DNA from: an uncultured Collinsella sp.
GTDB taxonomy: Bacteria; Actinomycetota; Coriobacteriia; Coriobacteriales; Coriobacteriaceae
Direction of reading: 5' to 3'
DNA length: 64,000 nucleotides
Assembly (NCBI GenBank): GCA_900541175.1
Contig: UQIT01000002.1
Span: 1-64,000, forward strand
Of this stretch, positions 15,760 through 24,443 are shown in pieces. Position 1 is the first letter of the stretch; every line of letters starts with the position of its first letter. A program made the position numbers and the translations under genes. Under the pieces are notes generated by a model. It saw only the letters and a program-made list of their open reading frames with translations. It made no database searches and was not told the origin of the DNA.

Positions 15760-16143
15760 CTAGAAACCAAAGCCAAAGCCCGTTCCAGTAATCGCCGAAT
15801 ACATAAAGTAGACGTTGATTACGTTGAGGAACACGCCCGTGATGCAGCCGTTACGCAGGTAGCGCTCGCATGCAAGGCGTGCCATCACAGCGGAGTCCTC
15901 GTTGTTCTTTGCCTGGCGTCCCGCCGTAAAGTACGTCGCCACGCTCAGCAGCAGGTTGAGCACCGGCAGTGCCAGCAACTCGTAGCTCTTGCCCCAGCGC
16001 GTCACCTCGCCGGCGGCGTTAAACTTCGTTGCCACCTCGGGGCCAATGTTGGGGATAACACACGCTGCAACCACCAGCGGAATCACCGCAAGTACGAGCA
16101 GCGCAATACCCATGTAGCCAGCTTTTTTGCCATATTTAAACAT
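15760..16143 (-). CDS. DUF1648-like small membrane protein
   Basis: A 127-residue protein with three predicted hydrophobic segments (about 12-32, 53-72, 101-118). VATKFNAAGEVTRWGKSYELLALP resembles the extracytoplasmic loop of DUF1648/SdpI-type proteins (P.H.N..G.v..w.sk). The glycine/phenylalanine tail (TGTGFGFGF) is unusual. It is 11 bases downstream of ychF on the same strand, so possibly co-transcribed. Function unknown. Confidence 0.6.
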   Translation of the reverse strand: MFKYGKKAGYMGIALLVLAVIPLVVAACVIPNIGPEVATKFNAAGEVTRWGKSYELLALPVLNLLLSVATYFTAGRQAKNNEDSAVMARLACERYLRNGCITGVFLNVINVYFMYSAITGTGFGFGF

Positions 16144-16154
16144 ATGCGTCGTCC

Positions 16155-17231
<1,077 letters not shown>

Positions 17232-17345
17232 GACAGCTCCTTTTGGTACAGGTACTTCAAACTTCATAAGTATAGCGCCGCCGCAGCATCCGGGCGAATC
17301 CGGACACCGCGGCGGCGCAAATGAAGCAGAGATAGAGCTCGCTGA

Positions 17346-18599
17346 CTAGTCCGCGAGCTTCTCCACCTGGTCGAGCATCTTGTCAAGCTTGGCCTTTGCC
17401 TCAGCCTTGACCTTCTCGGCTTCTTCGTGAGCCTTCGCCTTCTGGGCGGCCTTTTCCTCGGCCTCGGGATCGACGACGACCAGGTTGGATGCATCATGCT
17501 CAACCAACTTAAGCGCATGCTCGGGACACACCTTGACGCAAGCTCCGCAACCTAGACAATACGTGGACTCCAACGCAAAGCGGCCGCTTCCCACCAAATC
17601 GCAGGCAAACGTGGGGCACACGTTGACGCACTCGCCGCACGACGTGCACTTGTCAAAATCGCACTCCGGCGTGCTCACCTGCATGTTCTGGGCAAGCTCG
17701 GGGTGGTTCTGCAGCGTCGAGAGCACCAGCTGCCGCCCGTGCGTGAGCGAACGGCGACGCTTAGCCGTCGTGGTGCCGCACATGGTGTTGAGCGTACGCT
17801 CGAGCTGCGTGATCTGGTGACGGTGGGCCTTCAACTTTTGCGTCACCGAGGCCAGCGCCGCCGTCGCCGGATTGAGCTTGGTCACCGTCAGGCCCGTGGT
17901 GCGGGCAATCTTTTCCATGTACTCCTTGCGTTCGTACTCGCGAAGCTTATGGCACTTGAGGCTCTTGGGGTCGACCTCCAGGCCCATACCCGTGCCGGAC
18001 CACTCCTCGGCCTTCGCAATCGCCTCGCCCAGAATGTCCTCACCGCCGGTGTTGCGGCATTTATCGCACACGCCCAGCGGCAGGTAGACGCTCACGTTGG
18101 GATAGTCGGCCAGCACCGAGAACCAAGTCTCGGCCGTAATATCGCCCACGCAGGCAACGACGACCTCGTTTTCGCGCGGCATGCGCTTGAGGGCGCGCGT
18201 GCAGGTGACGTAGGCGGTCTCATGGCTCGTAGCGGCAGAGACGATATCGTCATACAGGTTTTTGGGCGCCAGGCGCGGCGAGATGATCGCCTCGGTCGGA
18301 CAGGCAGCGGCGCACAGGCCGCACTTGCGACAGGAGTCGAGGATCTCGATGGAGTCTTCCTCGACCTCGATAGCGTTGACCGGGCACACGTCCATGCACG
18401 CGGTGCAGCCGCTCTTTTCGTTTTTGCAGGTCAAACACGGAATGGTATTGCCGCGCGGGCGCTCCTTGTAGTCGGCAGGATTCCACTGCGGCGCCGACGG
18501 ATCGAGTGCATCGGTCACACCGCCAAGCGGGTTTTTAAGAAAATCGAAACCCTTGCTGATCTCGATAATGTCATCAAACAGATCGTGTTCCTGCGCCAT
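17346..18599 (-). CDS. Double-ferredoxin-domain iron-sulfur protein
   Basis: A 417-residue protein with two ferredoxin-like regions. N-terminal: CTACMDVCPVNAIEV and CRKCGLCAAACPTEAII, two 4Fe-4S sites. The central 200 residues include VYLPLGVCDKCRN. C-terminal: CTSCGECVNVCPTF and CLGCGACVKVCPEHAL, two more sites. A final Ala/Lys/Glu coiled coil (EEKAAQKAKAHEEAEKVKAE) ends the protein. ATG 18599 follows GGGAGGGG. There is no redox-partner gene next to it. It probably carries electrons in the cytoplasm; the partner is unknown. Confidence 0.8.
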   Translation of the reverse strand: MAQEHDLFDDIIEISKGFDFLKNPLGGVTDALDPSAPQWNPADYKERPRGNTIPCLTCKNEKSGCTACMDVCPVNAIEVEEDSIEILDSCRKCGLCAAACPTEAIISPRLAPKNLYDDIVSAATSHETAYVTCTRALKRMPRENEVVVACVGDITAETWFSVLADYPNVSVYLPLGVCDKCRNTGGEDILGEAIAKAEEWSGTGMGLEVDPKSLKCHKLREYERKEYMEKIARTTGLTVTKLNPATAALASVTQKLKAHRHQITQLERTLNTMCGTTTAKRRRSLTHGRQLVLSTLQNHPELAQNMQVSTPECDFDKCTSCGECVNVCPTFACDLVGSGRFALESTYCLGCGACVKVCPEHALKLVEHDASNLVVVDPEAEEKAAQKAKAHEEAEKVKAEAKAKLDKMLDQVEKLAD

Positions 18600-18750
18600 G
18601 CGCGGCCCCTCCCTGAGCAGTGCAAACAAGCAAGAGATAATGATACGCTATCGGCCCACGCCTCGGGCAAATTACACGTGGTGCACCTTTGAGGCAAATA
18701 GTCTATGGTCTATCGCCACCTCGATTGCACAAGGCCAATCAAGTGCCAAG

Positions 18751-19257
18751 CTATGCCTCGCACATGAGCTGCACGAGCTTTTGTTTGGTCACCTTGGCCT
18801 GCTCGTTGGCCATATTACGCTCGTTCTTAGAAGTTGCGTCGGCAACGCTCAGCAGATCGGCATCGGAAATCGCGCTACACGGACCGTCCATCGAAGCCGC
18901 CGTGGGGCATACGCACAACGGCAACTCGGCATAAAACGCAACGGCCTTGGCGATATCGAGCATCTTGCCGCCGCCAATACCCACCACCATGTCACAATAC
19001 TCAGCCTGGGCTTCCTTAGCCATTTCGACAACGGCCTCTTCCGTACACGGACCGTCATAAATCTTAAAGAACGGCTCACTCAGATTGTCGTCCAGAAATC
19101 CATCGACGATCTGCCTGCACAGCCGATCCTCGGTGCCCTGGTCAAACAAGACATAGGCAGCGCAGCCCAACCATGACAAATACTTGCCTTGACGCGAAAG
19201 CTCCCCCGGTCCCTGAACATACCGACGGGGACCGCCATAAACCATAGGAAGCGCCAT
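18751..19257 (-). pseudogene. Truncated glycerol dehydrogenase paralogue
   Basis: A 168-residue frame matching the N-terminal NAD-binding half of GldA: GGPRRYVQGPGELSRQG, MVVGIGGGKMLDIAKAVAFY and CPTAASMDGPCSAIS. Similarity ends where family members continue SVIYTD. The last 35 residues (TSKNERNMANEQAKVTKQKL and on) are unrelated, and all metal-binding His residues are missing. ATG 19257 follows AAGGGTGG. It lies beside the intact gldA at 19371, so it looks like a decayed duplicate. It could still be expressed as a short protein. Confidence 0.7.
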
Positions 19258-19287
19258 ACGAGAATCCACCCTTCATCAAGCAACGAT

Positions 19288-19318
19288 TGGTGCAAAGTAA
19301 CCTGACCCCTTTGCACCA
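19288..19318. repeat. Short hairpin (TGGTGCAAAG/CTTTGCACCA)
   Basis: A perfect 10-bp inverted repeat around an 11-nt spacer containing cctgaccc. In layout it resembles the CCACCACAAAGG hairpins at 26627 and 60032 (short arms, spacer related to gacaggcac). It lies upstream of the truncated gldA copy. Confidence 0.45.
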
Positions 19319-19323
19319 TAACA

Positions 19324-19358
19324 AAAAGGGGCAAAGCCATCTGCTGGCTTTGCCCCTT
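19324..19358 (-). terminator. gldA terminator
   Basis: Stem AAGGGGCAAAGCC / GGCTTTGCCCCTT (13 bp), 7-nt loop, followed by TTTTTGT on the minus strand, 13 bases after the gldA stop. Confidence 0.85.
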
Positions 19359-19370
19359 CCTTAGCTTGAT

Positions 19371-20471
19371 CTACTCATCCATGAGATAGTAGTGGCCCAG
19401 TGCGTCGGCACCCAGAATGGCGTTTGCGACCATCTCGGGCGTCACCTCAAAGGGCATGTTGCACATGGTGTCCTCGGGCGCGCACGCGGCCTCGGCAACA
19501 ATCATGGCCTTCTCGCGCGTAACCTCGGCAACGCCCAGCTCCTTCATCGTGACCGGCAGGCCCAGCTCAATGCAGAAGCCCAAGACTTCCTCAAGCTTCT
19601 CAGTCGGAGCATCCTCGAGTACCAGCTGGACGATAGTGCCAAAGGCGACCTTCTCGCCGTGATACATGCTGTGGCACTCGGGCAGCATCGTCAGGCCATT
19701 GTGGATGGCATGAGCAGCAGCGAGGCCCGAGCTCTCAAAGCCAATGCCCGAAAGCAGCGTGTTGGCCTCAATGATGTGCTCGACGGCAGGCGTGAGCGCA
19801 CCCTTCTCCAGCGCAACCTTGGCCTTGACGCCATCGGCCATAAGCGTCTCGTAGCAGAGCTTGGCGAGCGCCAGGCCGGCCATTCCGCCTTTGCCGCCGG
19901 CACAAGTACCACCGTCGGCATCATGCGTCGCCTGAGCCTCGAAATAGGTTGCGAGCGCATCGCCCATGCCGGAAACCGTCAGGCGCACCGGGCTCGCCGC
20001 GATAACCGTCGTATCCATAAGGACGATATTGGGGTTTGCCTTAAGGAAGAGGTACTTGTCGAACTGGCCGTCATCGGTATAGAGCACCGAAAGCGCCGAG
20101 CACGGGGCATCGGTCGAAGCAATGGTGGGGCAAATGATAACCGGGGATTCCAGGTAATAGGCAACGGCCTTCGCGGTGTCGAGAATCTTACCGCCACCGA
20201 CACCGACGATGATGTCGCAACCGTTGTCGCGAGCGAGCGCAACCAGGCGATCGACCTCGCCCTTGGAGCACTCGCCGTTAAAGTCCTCAAACAGCAGCTC
20301 GGCCTTGGCCTCGGCAAAGCCGCCCTCGATCTTGGCACCGACGCGTTTCTTGCCCGAAGGCGTCACGATGACGAGGGCCTTAGCGCCGAGCGGCTCAACG
20401 TAAGAGCCGAGCTTGGCGAGCTCGTCCGGACCCTGGATGTACTTGCTGGGGCTATTGAAAATTGCAGCCAT
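19371..20471 (-). CDS. gldA: Glycerol dehydrogenase
   Basis: A 366-residue zinc-type NAD+ glycerol dehydrogenase, converting glycerol to dihydroxyacetone. IIVGVGGGKILDTAKAVAYY binds NAD, and CPTIASTDAPCSALSVLYTD is the substrate loop. Metal ligands are visible in GMGDALATYFEA (Asp), GLAAAHAIHNGLT (His) and MYHGEKVAFG (His). Length is normal. It lies upstream of the truncated paralogue and downstream of an iron alcohol dehydrogenase, each with its own terminator. It probably supports anaerobic glycerol or dihydroxyacetone use. Confidence 0.93.
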   Translation of the reverse strand: MAAIFNSPSKYIQGPDELAKLGSYVEPLGAKALVIVTPSGKKRVGAKIEGGFAEAKAELLFEDFNGECSKGEVDRLVALARDNGCDIIVGVGGGKILDTAKAVAYYLESPVIICPTIASTDAPCSALSVLYTDDGQFDKYLFLKANPNIVLMDTTVIAASPVRLTVSGMGDALATYFEAQATHDADGGTCAGGKGGMAGLALAKLCYETLMADGVKAKVALEKGALTPAVEHIIEANTLLSGIGFESSGLAAAHAIHNGLTMLPECHSMYHGEKVAFGTIVQLVLEDAPTEKLEEVLGFCIELGLPVTMKELGVAEVTREKAMIVAEAACAPEDTMCNMPFEVTPEMVANAILGADALGHYYLMDE

Positions 20472-20500
20472 AACTATCCCATTCTCTAAAAGAAAAAAGA

Positions 20501-20534
20501 AAGGGGCTCCGTACAGATACGTGCGGAGCCCCTT
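20501..20534 (-). terminator. Fe-ADH terminator
   Basis: Perfect 11-bp stem AAGGGGCTCCG / CGGAGCCCCTT; the minus strand continues TTCTTTTTTC. It lies 21 bases after the alcohol dehydrogenase stop. Confidence 0.85.
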
Positions 20535-20554
20535 GTTACGATAACAAGAGTCGA

Positions 20555-21778
20555 TTAGAAATCGATGTCGGTGTCGTAGTAGCAGGCCTTGAGGATCTTC
20601 TCGAAGTCGGCAGCCTTGGTCTCACGCGGGTTCTCGGGCGTGCAGGCGTCCTGCTCGGCGTTCGCGGCGATCTCGGGCAGCTTGGCGAGGAACTCCTCCT
20701 CGGAAACCATCTGCGGGTTCTCGGCGTCGACCTTCACGCCACCATTCGCGTAATCCTTGATGGACTGCGGAATGTTGAGCTGGTCGTTGAGGTCGCGAAT
20801 CTTCTGGACGAGTGCAGCGATGAGCTCCTCGTTGGTCTCGCCGGGAAGGTGCAGGATCTCCTTGGCCACGTAAGCGTAACGCTCGGCAGCACGGGGATCC
20901 TTGGAGTTCCACTGGATGACCTTGCCCAGGTACATGGCGTTAGCAGCACCGTGGATGATGTGGCCGTTCTCGAAGGCAGCACCGGTCTTGTGAGCCATGG
21001 AGTGAACGATGCCGAGCAGGCCCGAGGAGAAGGCGATACCGGCGATGCACTGAGCCTCGTGCATGTGCTGACGGGCCTCATGGTCGCCAGCATAGGACTT
21101 GGGCAGCCACTCGACGATCTCGCGGATGCCGTGCAGAGCGTTGGCGTCGGTGAACATAGAGGCGCAGGTGGAAACGTAGGCCTCCATGCAGTGGGTCAGA
21201 GCGTCCATGCCGGTGTGAGCGCACAGCTTGGCGGGCATGGTGTAGGTGAGCTCGGGGTCGACGATGGCGACATCAGGGGTGATGTTGAAGTCGGCCAGCG
21301 GGTACTTGATGCCCTTGGCGTAGTCGGTGATGACGGAGAACGCGGTGACCTCGGTAGCGGTGCCGGAGGTAGAGGAGATGGCGCAGAAATGAGCCTTCTG
21401 ACGCAGCTCGGGGAAGCTGAACGGCTGGATGATGTTGTCGAAGGACTCCTCGGGATACTCGTAGAAGACCCACATGGCCTTAGCAGCATCGATGGGCGAA
21501 CCGCCACCGATAGCAACGATCCAGTCGGGCTCGAACTCGCGCATAGCGGCTGCGCCCTTCATGACGGTCTCGATGGAGGGATCGGACTCGACGCCCTCGA
21601 ACAGCTTGACCTCCATGCCGGCCTCTTTGAGGTCGGCCTCAACGTCCTGCAGGAACCCGCCGCGGCGCATAGAGCTGCCGCCAGAAACGATGATGGCCTT
21701 CTTGCCCTTGAGGTTCTTCACCTCGTGGCGAGCGCCCTCACCAAAGTACAGATCGCGAGGATTGGTAAAACGTCCCAT
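20555..21778 (-). CDS. Iron-containing alcohol dehydrogenase
   Basis: A 407-residue group III alcohol dehydrogenase. IVAIGGGSPIDAAKAMWVFYEYP and AISSTSGTATEVTAFSVI bind the cofactor. Iron ligands lie in GMDALTHCMEAY, GIVHSMAHKTGAAFENGHIIHGAANA. It resembles butanol or 1,3-propanediol dehydrogenases. ATG 21778 follows AGGAGG; the frame extends to 21829 without a ribosome site. It probably reduces short aldehydes to alcohols to re-oxidise NAD(P)H during fermentation. The exact substrate is not clear. Confidence 0.9.
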   Translation of the reverse strand: MGRFTNPRDLYFGEGARHEVKNLKGKKAIIVSGGSSMRRGGFLQDVEADLKEAGMEVKLFEGVESDPSIETVMKGAAAMREFEPDWIVAIGGGSPIDAAKAMWVFYEYPEESFDNIIQPFSFPELRQKAHFCAISSTSGTATEVTAFSVITDYAKGIKYPLADFNITPDVAIVDPELTYTMPAKLCAHTGMDALTHCMEAYVSTCASMFTDANALHGIREIVEWLPKSYAGDHEARQHMHEAQCIAGIAFSSGLLGIVHSMAHKTGAAFENGHIIHGAANAMYLGKVIQWNSKDPRAAERYAYVAKEILHLPGETNEELIAALVQKIRDLNDQLNIPQSIKDYANGGVKVDAENPQMVSEEEFLAKLPEIAANAEQDACTPENPRETKAADFEKILKACYYDTDIDF

Positions 21779-22278
21779 ACTGTGCCTCCTAAACAAGCCC
21801 CTCTTAGACTTGCGTATATAACGGAGCACCCGATTGGCTCCGTTAGGACCGTTTTGCGCGTTGCCGGCGATGACAATGCGCGATGTCTGAACGTCTCAAC
21901 GCTCAGACAAACACTATTTTACCGTTCTGGTTGGTCAGTTATTCACCTAAAGCCGATAATGATGAAACGTTTTTTCTATCCCTGAAGACCCTTGTGGGGC
22001 ATTCATACTCCCAAGCTGGGCAAACGTTTTATCAGGGTTAACCACATATCCCGGGCAGGACTGTGCCCCTCCAAAATGTGCCCCGTTCGCCGCCAAAAAT
22101 CGACCGTTTACGGCACTGTGATACCACCCGCGCAACCGAGGTGCCGACATTTGTGCGACATCCGTCTTCGTGGTGCAAAGGTGCAAGTCCAAGCTCGGCA
22201 CCCCCGGTGTGCCACATGCGGGTAAACTAGAACCTTATATAGAGACATTTGAACCCTAACCGCAGCAAAGGAGGCCCC
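21779..22278. other. Divergent intergenic region
   Basis: This 500-base stretch lies between the alcohol dehydrogenase and the gene at 22279. It holds an ACGGAGC/GCTCCGT dyad around 21820-21842, within the dehydrogenase leader, and TATATA -10-like sequences. The 22130-22200 part contains an imperfect GGTGC/GCACC-rich dyad. No coding frame is convincing. Confidence 0.45.
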
Positions 22279-23355
22279 ATGGCATTCGATCCCATTCAAG
22301 AGGATTGCCATCGCCTCGTTCTTGAGGCCTTGCGCCGCGACAATATCCCGCTCACCGACGGTGCCGCCGTAGAGCGTCTGATGGAACAATTCACCCGCAA
22401 CCCCGCGCCGCTCATCGTGCACGATCGCGACCGCGCTGGGCATCTGATCGCCAAGGTCGTCGAGGCTGTCGACTACCGCATCCCCTTTATCCCCGACGAC
22501 GCCCAGGCAGAGCAAGAAGAAGCCGCAGCCGAGAACATGCTCCGCGAGGCAGCCGCGCTCGATCCGGCCAACTGGGATGCCCAGCGCATGCTGACGGCGC
22601 TCACAGCCGAATCCAACGAGGAATACGTACAATATCTGGTGTCCAAGTGCGACGAGGTGGAGCACGATCTGGCGCTCAAGATTGCCTCGGCGCAGGACCC
22701 CTACGAGCGTGAGGCCGCAGGCGACCTGACCCGCCGTCCCTACCTGCGCTGGCTTGCCGCCTTGGCATCGCGCGCGCTCATTAGCGGCCGCTACCGCATG
22801 TCGCTCGAAGCCGCGAATCGCAGCCTGGACTTTGCGCCCAACGACCCCGCCGGCGTCCGCCATACTGCGATGCTTGCCATGGCAAAGCTCGAATACCCCG
22901 CCGAGGAGCTCAAGCGTTTTCGTTCCGCCCACTCCGTCCCCTATCTCGCCAACACGCCGCTGCGCCGCCGTCCCAAGGACGCGGAGCGCGACCTGGACCC
23001 ATGGACGCTCATCGCGCTGATGAGCGCTGCCTGGCGCGAGCTGGATTACGAGAGCGCCGAACACTACCTGCGCATCCTGGTGCGCTCATGCCCGCACGCA
23101 GCCGAAGCACTCTATTTCCAAACCGAGTTTCCCGATGGCGTCTATGCCCGCGTCAACGTGGGCGTGGGCTCCACCGATGAGCTTGTCCTTGCCCTGTCCG
23201 AGGCGACGCCGGTGCTGCAGGAGGGCCTAGGCGCGCCCGACAACGCCAGCTTTGCCGCCTGGGTCGCCACCAACGACATCGTGCGTTCCCAGATCGACGA
23301 GCGCATCCTGCGCGCGGCCGAGCAGGGGCTTCCATTTAAGGGAGGGGACCTCTAA
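22279..23355 (+). CDS. Hypothetical alpha-helical (TPR-like) protein A
   Basis: A 358-residue protein; ATG 22279 follows AAAGGAGG. It is mostly helical. LREAAALDPANWDAQRMLTALT and SLEAANRSLDFAPNDPAGVR resemble tetratricopeptide repeats, and ALMSAAWRELDYESAEHYLR is another. No signal peptide, transmembrane helix or catalytic motif is visible. Its stop overlaps the next start by one base (TAATG), so the pair is translationally coupled. The next protein has a similar architecture. Function unknown; a scaffold role is possible. Confidence 0.7.
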   Translation: MAFDPIQEDCHRLVLEALRRDNIPLTDGAAVERLMEQFTRNPAPLIVHDRDRAGHLIAKVVEAVDYRIPFIPDDAQAEQEEAAAENMLREAAALDPANWDAQRMLTALTAESNEEYVQYLVSKCDEVEHDLALKIASAQDPYEREAAGDLTRRPYLRWLAALASRALISGRYRMSLEAANRSLDFAPNDPAGVRHTAMLAMAKLEYPAEELKRFRSAHSVPYLANTPLRRRPKDAERDLDPWTLIALMSAAWRELDYESAEHYLRILVRSCPHAAEALYFQTEFPDGVYARVNVGVGSTDELVLALSEATPVLQEGLGAPDNASFAAWVATNDIVRSQIDERILRAAEQGLPFKGGDL

Positions 23356-24398
23356 TGGATCCGAGCGTCTACATCCCCGCCTACCTGGAGCGCACCTATC
23401 TGGCATCGCACCCCGAACTCACCGATGCAGCACGCGAGCTTGTCCATAACGACATCAGCGCAAACCCTCACAAGTATGCGCAGACCGAGCATGCCCAAGC
23501 GCTGCTGTCCTATGCCGGCGTTCATCGTCACTTGCTTGACGAGCTTCGTCGCATCGAAGACATGGGCAGCGACGAGGAGTTTGAGCAGACGCGCAACCGT
23601 CTGTTCGACGATATGCGCGATGAACTGCTCAAGATCGTCCGCGTCGATGCACTTGCCGTCGATGCACAGCTGCTCGCCATCATCCTGGCGGACACGCCCG
23701 TCGATGCCTGCCTGGGCGACCTGATGAAGCTCGAGGCGAGCACCGCCGACTACCTGCAACAAAGCGTGCCCGGGTTTGATATGGAGGCTCCGCACTACTG
23801 GGCCAATAATGTTTTGGCCGACGGTGTCACCGCAGCAGACCTTACCGTGAGCGAGCCGGCGCTTATTGGCTGGCTTCACACGCTCGAGGCCATCTCGCAG
23901 CTGTGCATGGCGAGCGCTCGTTACCGTGCTGCTGCCAACTACGCCAGCCGCGTCCTTAAGGCAGAAGGTTATCCCACCCGAGCTGCCGGCACCGTGTTGC
24001 TCGCCCTCGCCCGCTTGGAAGACCAGGACGGCTTTTTTGCCCTGGCACATCAGCTCGAGGAACAGATGGGGGCAGACGCACTCGAAAACTCTCCTTGGTA
24101 CCTGCTCGCCCGCACGATCCTCCTGTTCAAAACAAACAAGATGCGCCCGGCGACGCGCGCGCTGCGTGAGTTCGCTAACCGTTGCGAGGGCGGCGCGTTC
24201 TTCTTGCTGAACCCCATGTACCAGACGCCGTACCTTCCCTGCCGACCCGAGCCACGCGACCCCTGGGACCTCTCGCACCAGGCGGTTTGGGAAGCCGACG
24301 GCATTATCTCGGACACCCCCGACTTTGCCCCCTGGGCCAACGCCTGCGAAGATGTATCGCAGCTTGCCCAGGAATTTGCGCGCCGCTACGGCTTTTAG
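23355..24398 (+). CDS. Hypothetical alpha-helical (TPR-like) protein B
   Basis: A 347-residue protein starting at the ATG that overlaps the stop of protein A. It shares the layout of A: an N-terminal charged helical part, a central degenerate repeat region (ASARYRAAANYASRVLKAEG, then GTVLLALARLEDQDGFFALA) and a C-terminal part ending in EFARRYGF. FFLLNPMYQTPYLPCRPEPRDPW is a conserved-looking linker. No enzyme motif is seen. Coupling to A suggests an equimolar complex. It lies 45 bases upstream of the MurT-GatD fusion on the same strand. Confidence 0.7.
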   Translation: MDPSVYIPAYLERTYLASHPELTDAARELVHNDISANPHKYAQTEHAQALLSYAGVHRHLLDELRRIEDMGSDEEFEQTRNRLFDDMRDELLKIVRVDALAVDAQLLAIILADTPVDACLGDLMKLEASTADYLQQSVPGFDMEAPHYWANNVLADGVTAADLTVSEPALIGWLHTLEAISQLCMASARYRAAANYASRVLKAEGYPTRAAGTVLLALARLEDQDGFFALAHQLEEQMGADALENSPWYLLARTILLFKTNKMRPATRALREFANRCEGGAFFLLNPMYQTPYLPCRPEPRDPWDLSHQAVWEADGIISDTPDFAPWANACEDVSQLAQEFARRYGF

Positions 24399-24443
24399 CG
24401 ACGCGATCGCCCCGACCATGTCATCTATGTTAGGAACGGCTTC

